Notes under the pieces: generated by a model
Database searches by the model: none
Told to the model about the DNA's origin: nothing
What the model saw: the letters and a program-made list of their open reading frames with translations, nothing else
From: Kitasatospora indigofera
GTDB taxonomy: Bacteria; Actinomycetota; Actinomycetes; Streptomycetales; Streptomycetaceae
Length of the DNA stretch: 64,000 nt
Reading direction: 5' to 3'
Assembly (NCBI RefSeq): GCF_014655955.1
Contig: NZ_BNBO01000012.1
Location: 1-64,000 of the forward strand
Program-made: the position numbers and the translations under genes
Part shown: positions 8,426 to 16,269 of the stretch, one piece after another
Layout: the number at the start of each line of letters is the position of its first letter
How positions within the stretch are numbered: position 1 is the stretch's first letter

Positions 8426-9667
8426 GTGGATGCGGGCCGCAGGGGCGTCCCGGACAAGAAGCGAGGTCTCGTGAACCGCACTGGTCTCACCGGCGGCGAT
8501 CCCGCCCTGCTGCGGCGCCTGAACGTCGAAGCCGTCCTGCGCGTCATGCGCAGCGCGGAACCGATGACGCTCACCCAGATCGGCCGAGCGGCCTCGCTGT
8601 CCCGGCAGACCGTGGACGTCGTGATCGCCGAGCTCGACGAGGCGGGCTGGATCGAGGAGGTCGCCCCCGAACGGAGCATCGGCCGCCCCGCCCGTCGCTA
8701 CCGCTTCCGCGCCGAGGCCGGCCACGTCCTCGGCATCGACGTCGGTGTCGCGGGCATCCGCATGACCCTCACCGACCTCGACGGCGCCGTGGTCGCGTCC
8801 CGGAGTGCCGAGATGGCCCCGGGCATCAGCGGCCCGGACCGTCTGACACGCATCCATGCCTGTGCCGCCGGCTTCCTGGCCGAGCACCCGCACGCACGGC
8901 TTCGAGCCCTGTGCCTGGGCGTGCCCGCCATCGTCGACACGTACGGCCGCATCCGGCTCTCCACCCCGCTCCCGGAGTGGAGCGGAACCGACCTCGCCAG
9001 CATTGCGGGGACCTGGTTCGACTGCCCCGCCTACGTCGAGAACGACGCCAACCTGGCTGCCCTCGCCGAGCACTGGCGCGGCGCCGCGCGGTACGCCGAC
9101 GACTTCATCCAACTGATCGCCGGCAAACGCTCCGGCGCGGGCATGATGCTCGGCGGACGCCTCCACCGCGGCCGGGGTGGCGCGGCCGGAGAGATCGGCG
9201 CCCTGGCTCTCCTCGGCTGGGAGGGTGACGCCATGAACGATGTGCGCGCCTCCCCCGACCCTGCGCAGATCTTCGCCGACGCCGCCGCCGGCGACCCCTC
9301 CGCGACCGCCCGCGTCGACCGCTTCGCCCGCGTCCTCGCCCAGGGCATCGCCGCCATGGTCCTCACCGTCAATCCCGACCTCGTCGTCATCGGCGGCGGT
9401 CTCTCCCAGGCCGGCGAGGCACTCGCCGGGCCGGTGCGCGGTCATCTCGACAAGCTCTGCCTCGACCCGCCGCAGGTGGCCGCCTCGACCGTCGGCGTCG
9501 AAGCGGTCGCCCTCGGCGCCGTACGGCTGGCCCTGGAACACACCAACGCCGAACTGTTCGGCGCTCATACCGAGGGCGGCCGCAAGGTCGCCGGGACCGG
9601 TGCGCCGGTCACAGGCCGTTCCGCCGGCCAGGGGTTGTTCGAGTCCGTTCGGGGAGCCTCGGACTGA
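8426..9667 (+). CDS. ROK family transcriptional regulator lacking the zinc site
   Basis: This 413-residue protein joins an N-terminal winged helix-turn-helix (about residues 25-85, LTQIGRAASLSRQTVDVVIAEL) to a ROK/hexokinase-like sugar-sensing domain (GIDVGVAGIRMTL near 110, then VENDANLAALAEHW). It probably represses the divergent sugar transporter operon. Both halves of the usual ROK zinc site are missing: GEIGH is GEIGA near residue 255, and the CxCGxxGC motif is replaced by LLGWEGDAMNDV. Ligand binding or folding may therefore differ from canonical NagC/Mlc-type proteins. The GTG at 8426 gives the full HTH; another GTG lies a few codons in. Confidence 0.88.
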   Translation: MDAGRRGVPDKKRGLVNRTGLTGGDPALLRRLNVEAVLRVMRSAEPMTLTQIGRAASLSRQTVDVVIAELDEAGWIEEVAPERSIGRPARRYRFRAEAGHVLGIDVGVAGIRMTLTDLDGAVVASRSAEMAPGISGPDRLTRIHACAAGFLAEHPHARLRALCLGVPAIVDTYGRIRLSTPLPEWSGTDLASIAGTWFDCPAYVENDANLAALAEHWRGAARYADDFIQLIAGKRSGAGMMLGGRLHRGRGGAAGEIGALALLGWEGDAMNDVRASPDPAQIFADAAAGDPSATARVDRFARVLAQGIAAMVLTVNPDLVVIGGGLSQAGEALAGPVRGHLDKLCLDPPQVAASTVGVEAVALGAVRLALEHTNAELFGAHTEGGRKVAGTGAPVTGRSAGQGLFESVRGASD

Positions 9668-9670
9668 AGG

Positions 9671-9696
9671 GCCGGCCCCCGAGGACCTCGGCCGGC
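9671..9696 (+). terminator. Hairpin after the ROK gene
   Basis: Starting 4 bases after the stop, GCCGGC at 9671 pairs with GCCGGC at 9691, around an inner CCGAG/CTCGG stem with loop GAC. There is no T-run, as is common in high-GC genomes. Confidence 0.45.
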
Positions 9697-9739
9697 AGTC
9701 CCCTGGGCGGCTGCCGGGAGGGCGGCCGCCGCGGTGGCC

Positions 9740-10229
9740 TCGGGTCCGCCCGGTGCTGGGCGCCGTGGTGTGGCCGGTTGATGGCCGTGGACGGTGGCCG
9801 GCCGGGCGACGATGGCGGCGCCACGCCCGTCTTCGTCAGGCGCCTGCCCGGTGTTCCAGGCACCGTCGCGGGGGGCGGGGCCGTCGTCGTGAACCTCGAC
9901 GCGAGGAATGTGGGACGAGGCGGGGCGGCCTGTACTTGGTGCTGTCGGCGGCCCTGGATGCTCGATGGCGCCGGTGACGAGTTCGGAGAGCGCGAGCAGG
10001 GCGCTCTGACCGGTCCCCTCGTCCCCTTCCCAGGCGCTGGGCACGGTACGGGCAGCGCCGCACGCGGCCCCCACCGCTCCGGGGCGGTGCCCGAGATCCC
10101 GGACCGCTTCAGGTCGGCCCGACCTCGTCCCGGTACCGAAACCGCGGGGACGGCGGTCGCGGCGTCCGCCGTCCCGGTCCACGGGCTGGTGGGTGCGGTC
10201 CTGCTGCCGCTGGTGGCGATCTCGTCCAT
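9740..10229 (-). pseudogene. Decayed RsbW-like ATP-binding regulator
   Basis: This is a degenerate copy of the HATPase-family gene at 14924-15415. The start survives: GGAGG, 7 bases, then ATG at 10229 and MDEIATSGSRTAPT, which aligns with the intact copy's MDAVATLPGRTPTE. Near 10120 the homology moves to another frame and continues there (AVRDLGHRPGAVGAACGAART, LLALSELVTGAIEH, VEVHDDGPAPRDG, APDEDGRGAAIVARPATVHGH), against SELVTNAVEHA, VDDGGPTTRDG and APDEHGRGHAIIARLATAHGH in the intact gene. The N-box Asn is changed (TNA to TGA in protein terms) and the C-terminal end is eroded. It lies downstream of the minus-strand LAL regulator gene. Confidence 0.65.
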
Positions 10230-10662
10230 GGCGGGGCCTCCTCGGCCGGTCCTGCGGCCGGTCGCCTGTTCCGCACCGGCGGTCTGTCTCCATGAAGCGT
10301 GTGAACCAAGATCGGATGGCCGCCGGGAGGGTCACAGCAGGGTCTCGGTTGGGTGCGGTCGTACGGTATCGGCACGCGGAAGACCACGTACCGAGCGCTC
10401 GACCGCCCACAGTCCCGACCCGCACGCCAACGCCGGCCGGCCGGCCGGCGATCGACGAGGAATCCCGACACGGCGGCACACACGTGGGCCGGTTACACCT
10501 CCCCCACGGCCCGGGACGACGGTCACCCTTGCCCTGTGGCCCGGGCTGGCCCGGGGGGGTGGCCGTGCGGGCCGTGGGGATTCGTCGCCGGTGCCGCAGG
10601 CGGCCCGGTGAGTCGGGCTCCGGACGTGGCGCTGCGGCTGGGCAGCGGTGTTCCGGCCTCGA
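10230..10662. other. Intergenic stretch between LAL gene and ATPase remnant
   Basis: About 430 bases with no gene I can support. Open frames here have arginine- and proline-rich, low-complexity translations typical of noncoding high-GC DNA. It holds the ribosome-binding site of the decayed ATPase gene and the 3' end region of the LAL regulator transcript. Confidence 0.5.
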
Positions 10663-13569
10663 TCAGGGGGCCCGGGGTGCGGTGTGGGGGCCGGGGATGT
10701 TGTCGCGGGTGGTCCGGAGTTTCTTGAGGGTGTTGGCGACGTGTTGTTCGACGGTGCGGGGTGAGATGGCGAGGGCGTGGGCGATGTCGTTGTTGGTGGC
10801 GCCGGTGGCGAGGAGTTGGGCGACCTGGGTCTCGCGGGGGGAGAGGTGTTCGCCGTAGCTGCGGCGGCCGCGCGGGGTGGGGCGGTGCAGGCCGAGTTCG
10901 CGCAGGGCTTGTTGGCAACGGGCGGCGTCGGCGGTGGCACCGAGGGCGGCGTGGGTGGCGGCCGCTTCGGTCAGGTGGTCGGCGGCGGTCTGGGGATCGG
11001 TGGGGGCGAGGGCGCGGGCGTGGTGTTCGAGGGCGCGGGCGGTGTGGTGGGGGCGGCCGATGGCTTGGAAGGTGAGGCGGGCGCGGTCGAAGTGACCGGC
11101 GGCGCCTTCGCTGTCGGCGTCGTGCTGGAGGACCAGGCCGCGGGCGAGGTGCGTCTCGGCATGCGCGGCAGGCGCGTCGACACCTTCGAGGGCGTGTTCG
11201 GCCTCGGTGACGAGATCGTGGGCGTCCTGGTGGTGGCCGCCGGCGAGTGCCGCCTGGACTGCTACGGGCACCATGTCGCAGGCCACCGGCCAGCAGGCGG
11301 CGGAGCGCAGGGCCGCCAGGGCCGGGACGGTGACGGTCCAGGCCTGGGCCTGACCGCGGGCGAGATGGACGTGGACGAGGACCGCCGTCGCCCGTAGCTT
11401 CCATTCGGCCTCGGTGGCTGCCTCCGCGATGTGGGCGGCCTGGCCGAGCTGGTCGAGGGCGCGGGTCCACCGCCCGCGGGCAGCGGCCAGGCAGCCGGAG
11501 GCAAGGTGCGCGTCGAAAGCCGCACCGGCCATGTCGGGGTACTGGGCTGTGAGCGCGGCGTGGTCGGCCTCCAGGTGTTCCCAGCGCCCTGCCAGCCAGT
11601 CCAGCCTCAGGAGGTCCAAGGCACCCAGGCATTCCACGACCACCAGGGTGCCCAGTCGCCGGGCCAGGTCCAGGCTCTCGTGGATCAGGGCCGCGGCGCG
11701 GGTGTCGTACCCGGTGCCGAGCGCCGTGTCACCGACGTTGAACAGGGCACGACTGGTCTGACGCAGGACCTCGGGGTCGGGGTCGTCGAGGGGCAGCGCG
11801 TCGACGAGGCCCCACACGTCGCGGTCCCCGGCCGAGGCCATCAGACTGAGGCGGGTGGCGCGGACCGCGGCCCGAGCGGCGTGGTCGGGGCTGTCGCGGA
11901 CAGTCTTCTCGGCGCGGTCCATCCACGCCCGTGCCGCCTGCGAGGACCGTTGGTGGGCCATGGCGAGGGCGACCATGGCTCGGGCGGCGAGTTCGGGGCG
12001 GGTTGCCAGTTCCTCGACGGCCCGTTCCAGCTCGGTCGGCGCGGCGGCATCACGGGCCAGGTTGAACATCAGGAGGCCGAGGGCGAGGCGGATCTCACCG
12101 CGCGCGGCGGTGGGGAGCTGAGGATCGGCGAGGATGCGGCGCAGGGTGCTGGTGGTGGTGGTGTAGTCGACGCCGTTGACGGCGATGCGGGAGAGGGCGA
12201 GGGCGGAGCGGGTCCGCAGGTCGGGCTCCAGGCGGGGTTCGGCGAGGATCTCGTGCAGGAGGGTGGTGGCGGTGCCTTCGTCGCCCAGCGCGGTGGCCTG
12301 GTCGGCGGCGGCCTCGGCCTGCCGCAGCCAGGCCGGGATGTCCCCGAGGGCGCGGGTGTGGTGGGCGATCTGGACCAGCGGGGGCTGCGGGGTGGTCCAC
12401 AGGACGCGGACGGCCAGGCGGTGCAGATCCTGCCGGTGGGGGCCGGGAATGTCCTGGTAGACGGCCTGTTGGGCGAGGGCGTGGCGGAAGCCGTAGTGGC
12501 CGGGCGCGGTCTCGCGCAGGACGGCGGCTCGGAGAGCCTCGGTGAGGGCGGGGCCGGCCTGGCGGGGGTCGAGGCCGGTGAGCTCGGTGAGCAGGTGCCG
12601 GCTCGCGGGGACGGCGAGGACGGCGGCGGCCTCCACCACGGCGGTGGCGGGCTCCGACAGGGCCGACATACGGGCGGTCACGGCCTCGCGCAGTCCCCGG
12701 GGCACGGCGGCCTCCGTCAGGACCGAGATGTCGTCCGCAAGGGCGTCCTTCCGAGGCGTGCGGCCGGAACCACGCCGGGCGTCGCGGGCCCGGTCGGTCA
12801 GCGTGAGCAGGTCCTCCTCGACGACCAGGGGCAGCCCCGCACTGCGCTCGAACAGCGTGCGACTCAGGGCGGGGTTGGCCCGCGGGCCGAGCACGGCGGC
12901 GGCGAGGGCGTGGACTTCCTCCTCGGCAAGGGTGTCGAGGTGGATCTCCGCGCCGCTGGTTCCGGGCGGGCGCCGGTAGGGGGCGCCGAGAACGGGGGTG
13001 TCGGCGGGCAGGTCCTCGCGGCGGTAGGTGAGCACCAGCCCGAGTTGCTTGGGCAGGTCCCGGGCCAGCAGGAGGAGCAGCTCGCGGGTCGCCTCGTCCG
13101 CCCAGTGGAGGTCCTCGATCGCCAGGACCAGCGGGCCGACGGCGTCCAGCAGGGACCGTACCGCCCCCATGAGCTGGAAGCGTCCGGTCCGGGGGTCCTC
13201 CGGCCGGGCCGGCGGTGGGGGCAGCCGTCGGGCGAGGGCGGGCAGCAGTGGTGCGAGTGCGCCGGTCTGCGGATTGAGCCGGTCGGGTTCGGGGAGCCAG
13301 TCGGCGGTGCCGCGCAGGGCGTCCAGGACCGGGCCGAACGGCAGAGGTTCGCGCAGGGGATGGCACAGTCCGGTCACCACTCGGATGCCACGGCCGGTCA
13401 GCGTGCGGCCGGCTTCCTGGAGGAGGCGAGACTTGCCGATCCCGGGCTCGCCCTCCACCGTCACCACGGCCGGCGGTATCTCCAGGGCGGCCAGCAGCAG
13501 GTCCAGCTCACGGCTGCGGCCGGTCCAGGCAAAGCCACGCCCCGCACCGTCGTAGGGATCACGCTCCAC
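10663..13569 (-). CDS. LAL-family LuxR transcriptional regulator (copy 1)
   Basis: This is a large ATP-dependent transcriptional activator of the MalT/LAL type, 968 residues from the GTG at 13569, which follows GGAGG with 6 bases between. An AAA-type NTPase module comes first, with Walker A GEPGIGKS (residues 40-47) and Walker B LVLAIEDLHWAD. A long helical TPR-like sensor follows, and the C-terminal LuxR HTH reads LSPRETQVAQLLATGATNNDIA...SPRTVEQHV. It is closely similar along its length to the protein encoded at 25822-28728 and exactly the same size. Family members activate catabolic or antibiotic genes on binding an inducer. The frame is open further upstream but without a ribosome-binding site. 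Confidence 0.9.
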   Translation of the reverse strand: MERDPYDGAGRGFAWTGRSRELDLLLAALEIPPAVVTVEGEPGIGKSRLLQEAGRTLTGRGIRVVTGLCHPLREPLPFGPVLDALRGTADWLPEPDRLNPQTGALAPLLPALARRLPPPPARPEDPRTGRFQLMGAVRSLLDAVGPLVLAIEDLHWADEATRELLLLLARDLPKQLGLVLTYRREDLPADTPVLGAPYRRPPGTSGAEIHLDTLAEEEVHALAAAVLGPRANPALSRTLFERSAGLPLVVEEDLLTLTDRARDARRGSGRTPRKDALADDISVLTEAAVPRGLREAVTARMSALSEPATAVVEAAAVLAVPASRHLLTELTGLDPRQAGPALTEALRAAVLRETAPGHYGFRHALAQQAVYQDIPGPHRQDLHRLAVRVLWTTPQPPLVQIAHHTRALGDIPAWLRQAEAAADQATALGDEGTATTLLHEILAEPRLEPDLRTRSALALSRIAVNGVDYTTTTSTLRRILADPQLPTAARGEIRLALGLLMFNLARDAAAPTELERAVEELATRPELAARAMVALAMAHQRSSQAARAWMDRAEKTVRDSPDHAARAAVRATRLSLMASAGDRDVWGLVDALPLDDPDPEVLRQTSRALFNVGDTALGTGYDTRAAALIHESLDLARRLGTLVVVECLGALDLLRLDWLAGRWEHLEADHAALTAQYPDMAGAAFDAHLASGCLAAARGRWTRALDQLGQAAHIAEAATEAEWKLRATAVLVHVHLARGQAQAWTVTVPALAALRSAACWPVACDMVPVAVQAALAGGHHQDAHDLVTEAEHALEGVDAPAAHAETHLARGLVLQHDADSEGAAGHFDRARLTFQAIGRPHHTARALEHHARALAPTDPQTAADHLTEAAATHAALGATADAARCQQALRELGLHRPTPRGRRSYGEHLSPRETQVAQLLATGATNNDIAHALAISPRTVEQHVANTLKKLRTTRDNIPGPHTAPRAP

Positions 13570-14069
13570 TGCCGACCTCCACGGAGACTGGCACCCGCCG
13601 GCCCCCAGCGTCGTCCTCAGCGTAGCCCCGGCCACGAATCCAGTCATGTGGATCCCGGCACCGGCACGCTGGGGGCGCAGGTGAATCAATGGCTCGTGGC
13701 GAGCGGGCCCACGTCCTCACGGCTCCAGGTTGTCGCCCGACCGCCGGGAAGACTTGTTCGCGGTGGCCGTGCACCAGACCGACCGGGTCCGGCTGCCCGA
13801 GCAGCCTGGCGACTTCCTTGTCCACGGTGTGCCGGGCCGTCTCGGAGCAGGTCTGCATCTCCTCCGGGTCGGGGCCGAGACGCTGCGGGGCGGTGGCGGC
13901 GGTCCGACCGGGACGAGTTCGACGGACAGGATGGGCAGCCGGTCCTTGCGAGGCAGGAGAAGCGCATCGCCGACTCTGCGGCCGACCTCCTGGAGCGGCC
14001 GCGACGCCGAATGCACGGCTCAGCGCGCCGAGTCGCGGGTGAAGACGGCGGCCGTGGACCGGCCGGGGG
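13570..14069. other. Gap upstream of LAL copy 1 with possible decayed coding
   Basis: About 500 bases without an intact gene. On the minus strand two frames hold protein-like fragments that could once have joined: DALLLPRKDRLPILSVELVPVG (about 13900-13965), then ETARHTVDKEVARLL and LVHGHREQVFPAV in another frame (about 13735-13850). I cannot name a family, and the stretch may be chance. It also contains the leader of the LAL gene. Confidence 0.35.
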
Positions 14070-14500
14070 ATCCGGCTGCCGGCTCGGGTCAGGGGGCGGC
14101 GGCCAGGGCGGCGGTGATCTCCCTCGGGGTCGACGACACCAACACCGCGATCACGTCCGCCAACTTCGCCCACTCCGGGAATCGCGGTTACGGCGACTAC
14201 CAGAACGACATCCACCACGCGACGGCGAACGGCTCGACCGCCTCCTTCACCTTCACCGGCGCGGGGATCCAGGCTCGCGGCGAGCGGTCCACCAACCGGG
14301 GGAACATCGGCGTCGGCATCGACGGAGGAGCGCAGCAGCCCGTCAACACGTGCCCACAGACGGTCCCCGGCACGCCAACGTCGCCCTGTACGGCTCCGCG
14401 GCCTCCTCTCCCCGGGCAGCCAACCCTCGTGGCGACCAAGCTCTCCGGCCGGGTACGCCACCCTCGACGGAGTCAGCATCTACGGCAGCCGGGCCGGCCG
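14070..14500 (+). pseudogene. Decayed C-terminal module of a secreted glycoside hydrolase
   Basis: The plus strand keeps a beta-sandwich module of the kind found at the C-terminus of secreted fucosidases and galactosidases: VDDTNTAITSANFAHSGNRG, YGDYQNDIHHATANGSTASF, FTFTGAGI, GERSTNRGNIGVGIDGG. The homology then moves between frames: DGPRHANVALYGS (near 14370), LVATKLSG (near 14430) and YATLDGVSIYGS (near 14455-14490). At least three frameshifts are needed, and no catalytic domain or start remains upstream. A strong terminator hairpin follows at 14523, so the 3' end of a once-transcribed enzyme gene is preserved. Confidence 0.65.
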
Positions 14501-14522
14501 GTCAGCATTCGATCAACCAACC

Positions 14523-14552
14523 CCGGCCCCACCGCGACAGCGGTGGGGCCGG
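14523..14552 (+). terminator. Perfect 13-bp hairpin after the decayed hydrolase module
   Basis: CCGGCCCCACCGC (14523-14535) pairs perfectly with GCGGTGGGGCCGG (14540-14552) around the loop GACA. It lies about 30 bases after the last recognisable codon of the remnant. Confidence 0.8.
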
Positions 14553-14923
14553 ATGCGTCGGGCGACGGCGGCTGGAGAACCTCGCAGGCCCAGGCATCCC
14601 GGCCGCTCTGCAGTGGCATCGACCACACGAGTTCACTCGAGGTTCCGCGCGACGGTGCCGGCAACCTGGCAGCGACCATGTCCCCACCTGGCAACCCTCG
14701 GCTGACGTCACAGAACAGAGCGTTGCAGCACCCGGGCCGTACCTACGGCTCCACCCATCGACCACCTGGTCTTCCACTATCGAGCCCGTGCCTCCGGAGC
14801 CTTCCGTTACCTGGCTGTGACTGCTGACGCGATCGGTCGATCTTCGTTCACAGGCCTCATGGACGGGAGCGAGGGGGACGGAGCGGACTATTCCGACCAG
14901 CGTGTCGGTAGAGGAGAGCCTTC

Positions 14924-15415
14924 ATGGACGCCGTCGCCACCCTTCCCGGCAGAACGCCGACCGAGCCTGCAGGCCGCACGGCAGATCCTGCGGGCGGCCG
15001 TCCGGATTCCCGCGCCGGCGACGAGCCGGCCGGCGACCGGACCGACACCGTGTGGTCACTCGCCCACCACCCCACATCGGCGGGCGCCGCCCGAAGCATC
15101 ACCCGCGATGTGCTCGGCACCTGGGGCTTCGACGAAGACACCATCGACCAGGCCCTGCTCGTCGTCTCCGAACTCGTCACCAATGCCGTCGAACACGCCC
15201 TCCCCCCGATCACCCTCCACCTCGACCACGCGACCCCCGGCGACGCCCTCCATATCCAGGTCGACGACGGCGGCCCCACCACCCGGGACGGCACCCGGAC
15301 CACCGGCCGCGCACCCGATGAACACGGCCGCGGCCACGCCATCATCGCCCGGCTGGCCACCGCACACGGCCACCGCACCGCACCCCACGGCACCGCCTAC
15401 TGGGCCCACCTGTGA
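14924..15415 (+). CDS. RsbW-like ATP-binding (HATPase) regulatory protein
   Basis: This 163-residue protein has a single GHKL/HATPase domain like the anti-sigma kinases RsbW/SpoIIAB that abound in streptomycetes. The N-terminal 45 residues are a flexible Pro/Ala/Gly tail. The N box reads SELVTNAVEHA (about residues 87-97), the G1 box VDDGGPTTRDG and the G2 region APDEHGRGHAIIA. It would bind ATP and either sequester or phosphorylate a partner such as a sigma factor or antagonist; no partner gene is adjacent. AGGAGAGCC precedes the ATG. A hairpin starts over the stop codon, so it is probably a single-gene transcript. A decayed paralogue lies at 9740-10229. Confidence 0.87.
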   Translation: MDAVATLPGRTPTEPAGRTADPAGGRPDSRAGDEPAGDRTDTVWSLAHHPTSAGAARSITRDVLGTWGFDEDTIDQALLVVSELVTNAVEHALPPITLHLDHATPGDALHIQVDDGGPTTRDGTRTTGRAPDEHGRGHAIIARLATAHGHRTAPHGTAYWAHL

Positions 15416-15444
15416 ACGACCCGCCGGATGTCGCGGGATCGTTC
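15414..15444 (+). terminator. Hairpin overlapping the ATPase stop codon
   Basis: GAACGACCCGC (15414-15424) pairs with GCGGG-A-TCGTTC (15433-15444) with one bulged A and an 8-base loop. The left arm begins at the last base of the TGA region. Confidence 0.6.
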
Positions 15445-15589
15445 GGACGCGCGGTGGCCCGTGTCGGTCGACGTGGGGTCCCGCATCGCCGAGCCAGGTC
15501 ACGGGGGAGCCCCGCTGTCCCGGGGCGGGCAAACGGCGGCCCCCGTGTCGGCAGGCGATCCTTCGTCGAGCTCTCCGGAGGCACTACAG

Positions 15590-16000
15590 ATGCATCCGCA
15601 CATGTCTGACACGTCCATCCCTCTGCAGCCCGCGGCATACCTGCGCCGCTGCCCTTCGCCCGGTCCGGCGTCGCCGGTGGAGGTCCACCGTGAGACCTTC
15701 CGGCGCTTCGCCGCCCGACTGGGCCTGCCCGCACCGGCGCTCTACCTCGACGACCTCCCGGCCGCCCGCGGCCCGCGGCCCCGGCCTCAGTTCGAGGCGC
15801 TCGTCCACGCGGTGATGGACGGCTCGCACCGGGTGCTGCTGATACCGGGGCCATGGGTCTTCTCCAGCGAGGACCACCGCGTCCGTCTGGCCTACAGGGT
15901 GCTCATGGCCGCCGGGTGCCGCCGCATCCTGATCCTGCCCACGCCGCTCGCCACGGCCTGGCGCCTTCGGCTCAACCTGCCCGACGAGCACACCGAGTAG
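15590..16000 (+). CDS. Resolvase-like domain protein with Ser-to-Cys change
   Basis: This 136-residue protein resembles the N-terminal catalytic fold of serine recombinases but looks inactive. The motif normally YxRxS reads YLRRC, so the nucleophile position is Cys21. The later family landmarks are present in outline: YLDD (DDxxSG region), RPQFEALVHAV (RPxFxxLxxxV), HRVLLIPGPWVFS where the DRLxR motif would be, and AGCRRILIL. No DNA-binding C-terminal region follows. The ATG at 15590 was chosen because CGGAGG lies 8 bases upstream; the frame is open further 5' without a good site. It follows the RsbW-like gene by 174 bases including a hairpin. A regulatory or structural role is inferred. Confidence 0.65.
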   Translation: MHPHMSDTSIPLQPAAYLRRCPSPGPASPVEVHRETFRRFAARLGLPAPALYLDDLPAARGPRPRPQFEALVHAVMDGSHRVLLIPGPWVFSSEDHRVRLAYRVLMAAGCRRILILPTPLATAWRLRLNLPDEHTE

Positions 16001-16170
16001 GTGTCGGGCTTGAAAGGCGGTTGTGGCAACGGCGGGGCGGTGACCGAGAGGCGTCGTCGGGCAGGCGGACCGGGCTGCGGCCCCACCTGCGCAGCTCCTC
16101 CCCCTCCCAGGATTCGATGCAACCCCCGGCGAGGCGTGCGGAATCGTTACATCGGCCGAGTTTCGTGCCC

Positions 16171-16200
16171 TTGACAGGAGTTGGGGCAGGTGGTGATTAT
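16171..16200 (+). promoter_or_regulatory. Promoter of second ROK gene
   Basis: A perfect TTGACA -35 element (16171-16176) is followed after 18 bases by GATTAT (16195-16200) in an AT-rich island. Downstream, TTAAAACATCTTAAG with a CTTAAG palindrome (16213-16218) and the related TCTAAG (16229-16234) are candidate repressor sites, which suggests autoregulation. Confidence 0.6.
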
Positions 16201-16269
16201 TTAAAACATCTTAAGTAAAACCGTCTAAGAAACTACGGCGGACGACCGAGCCGGAGAGAGTGAGACGCC

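Noticed and set aside
11431..14820. Very long plus-strand open frame (over 1,100 codons) across LAL copy 1
   Set aside because: It lies antisense to the LAL gene; its translation is Gly/Val/Ala/Arg-rich low complexity with no domain, a common high-GC artefact.
15590..16000. Active serine recombinase or mobile element
   Set aside because: Catalytic Ser, DRLxR motif and DNA-binding domain are missing and no inverted repeats flank it.
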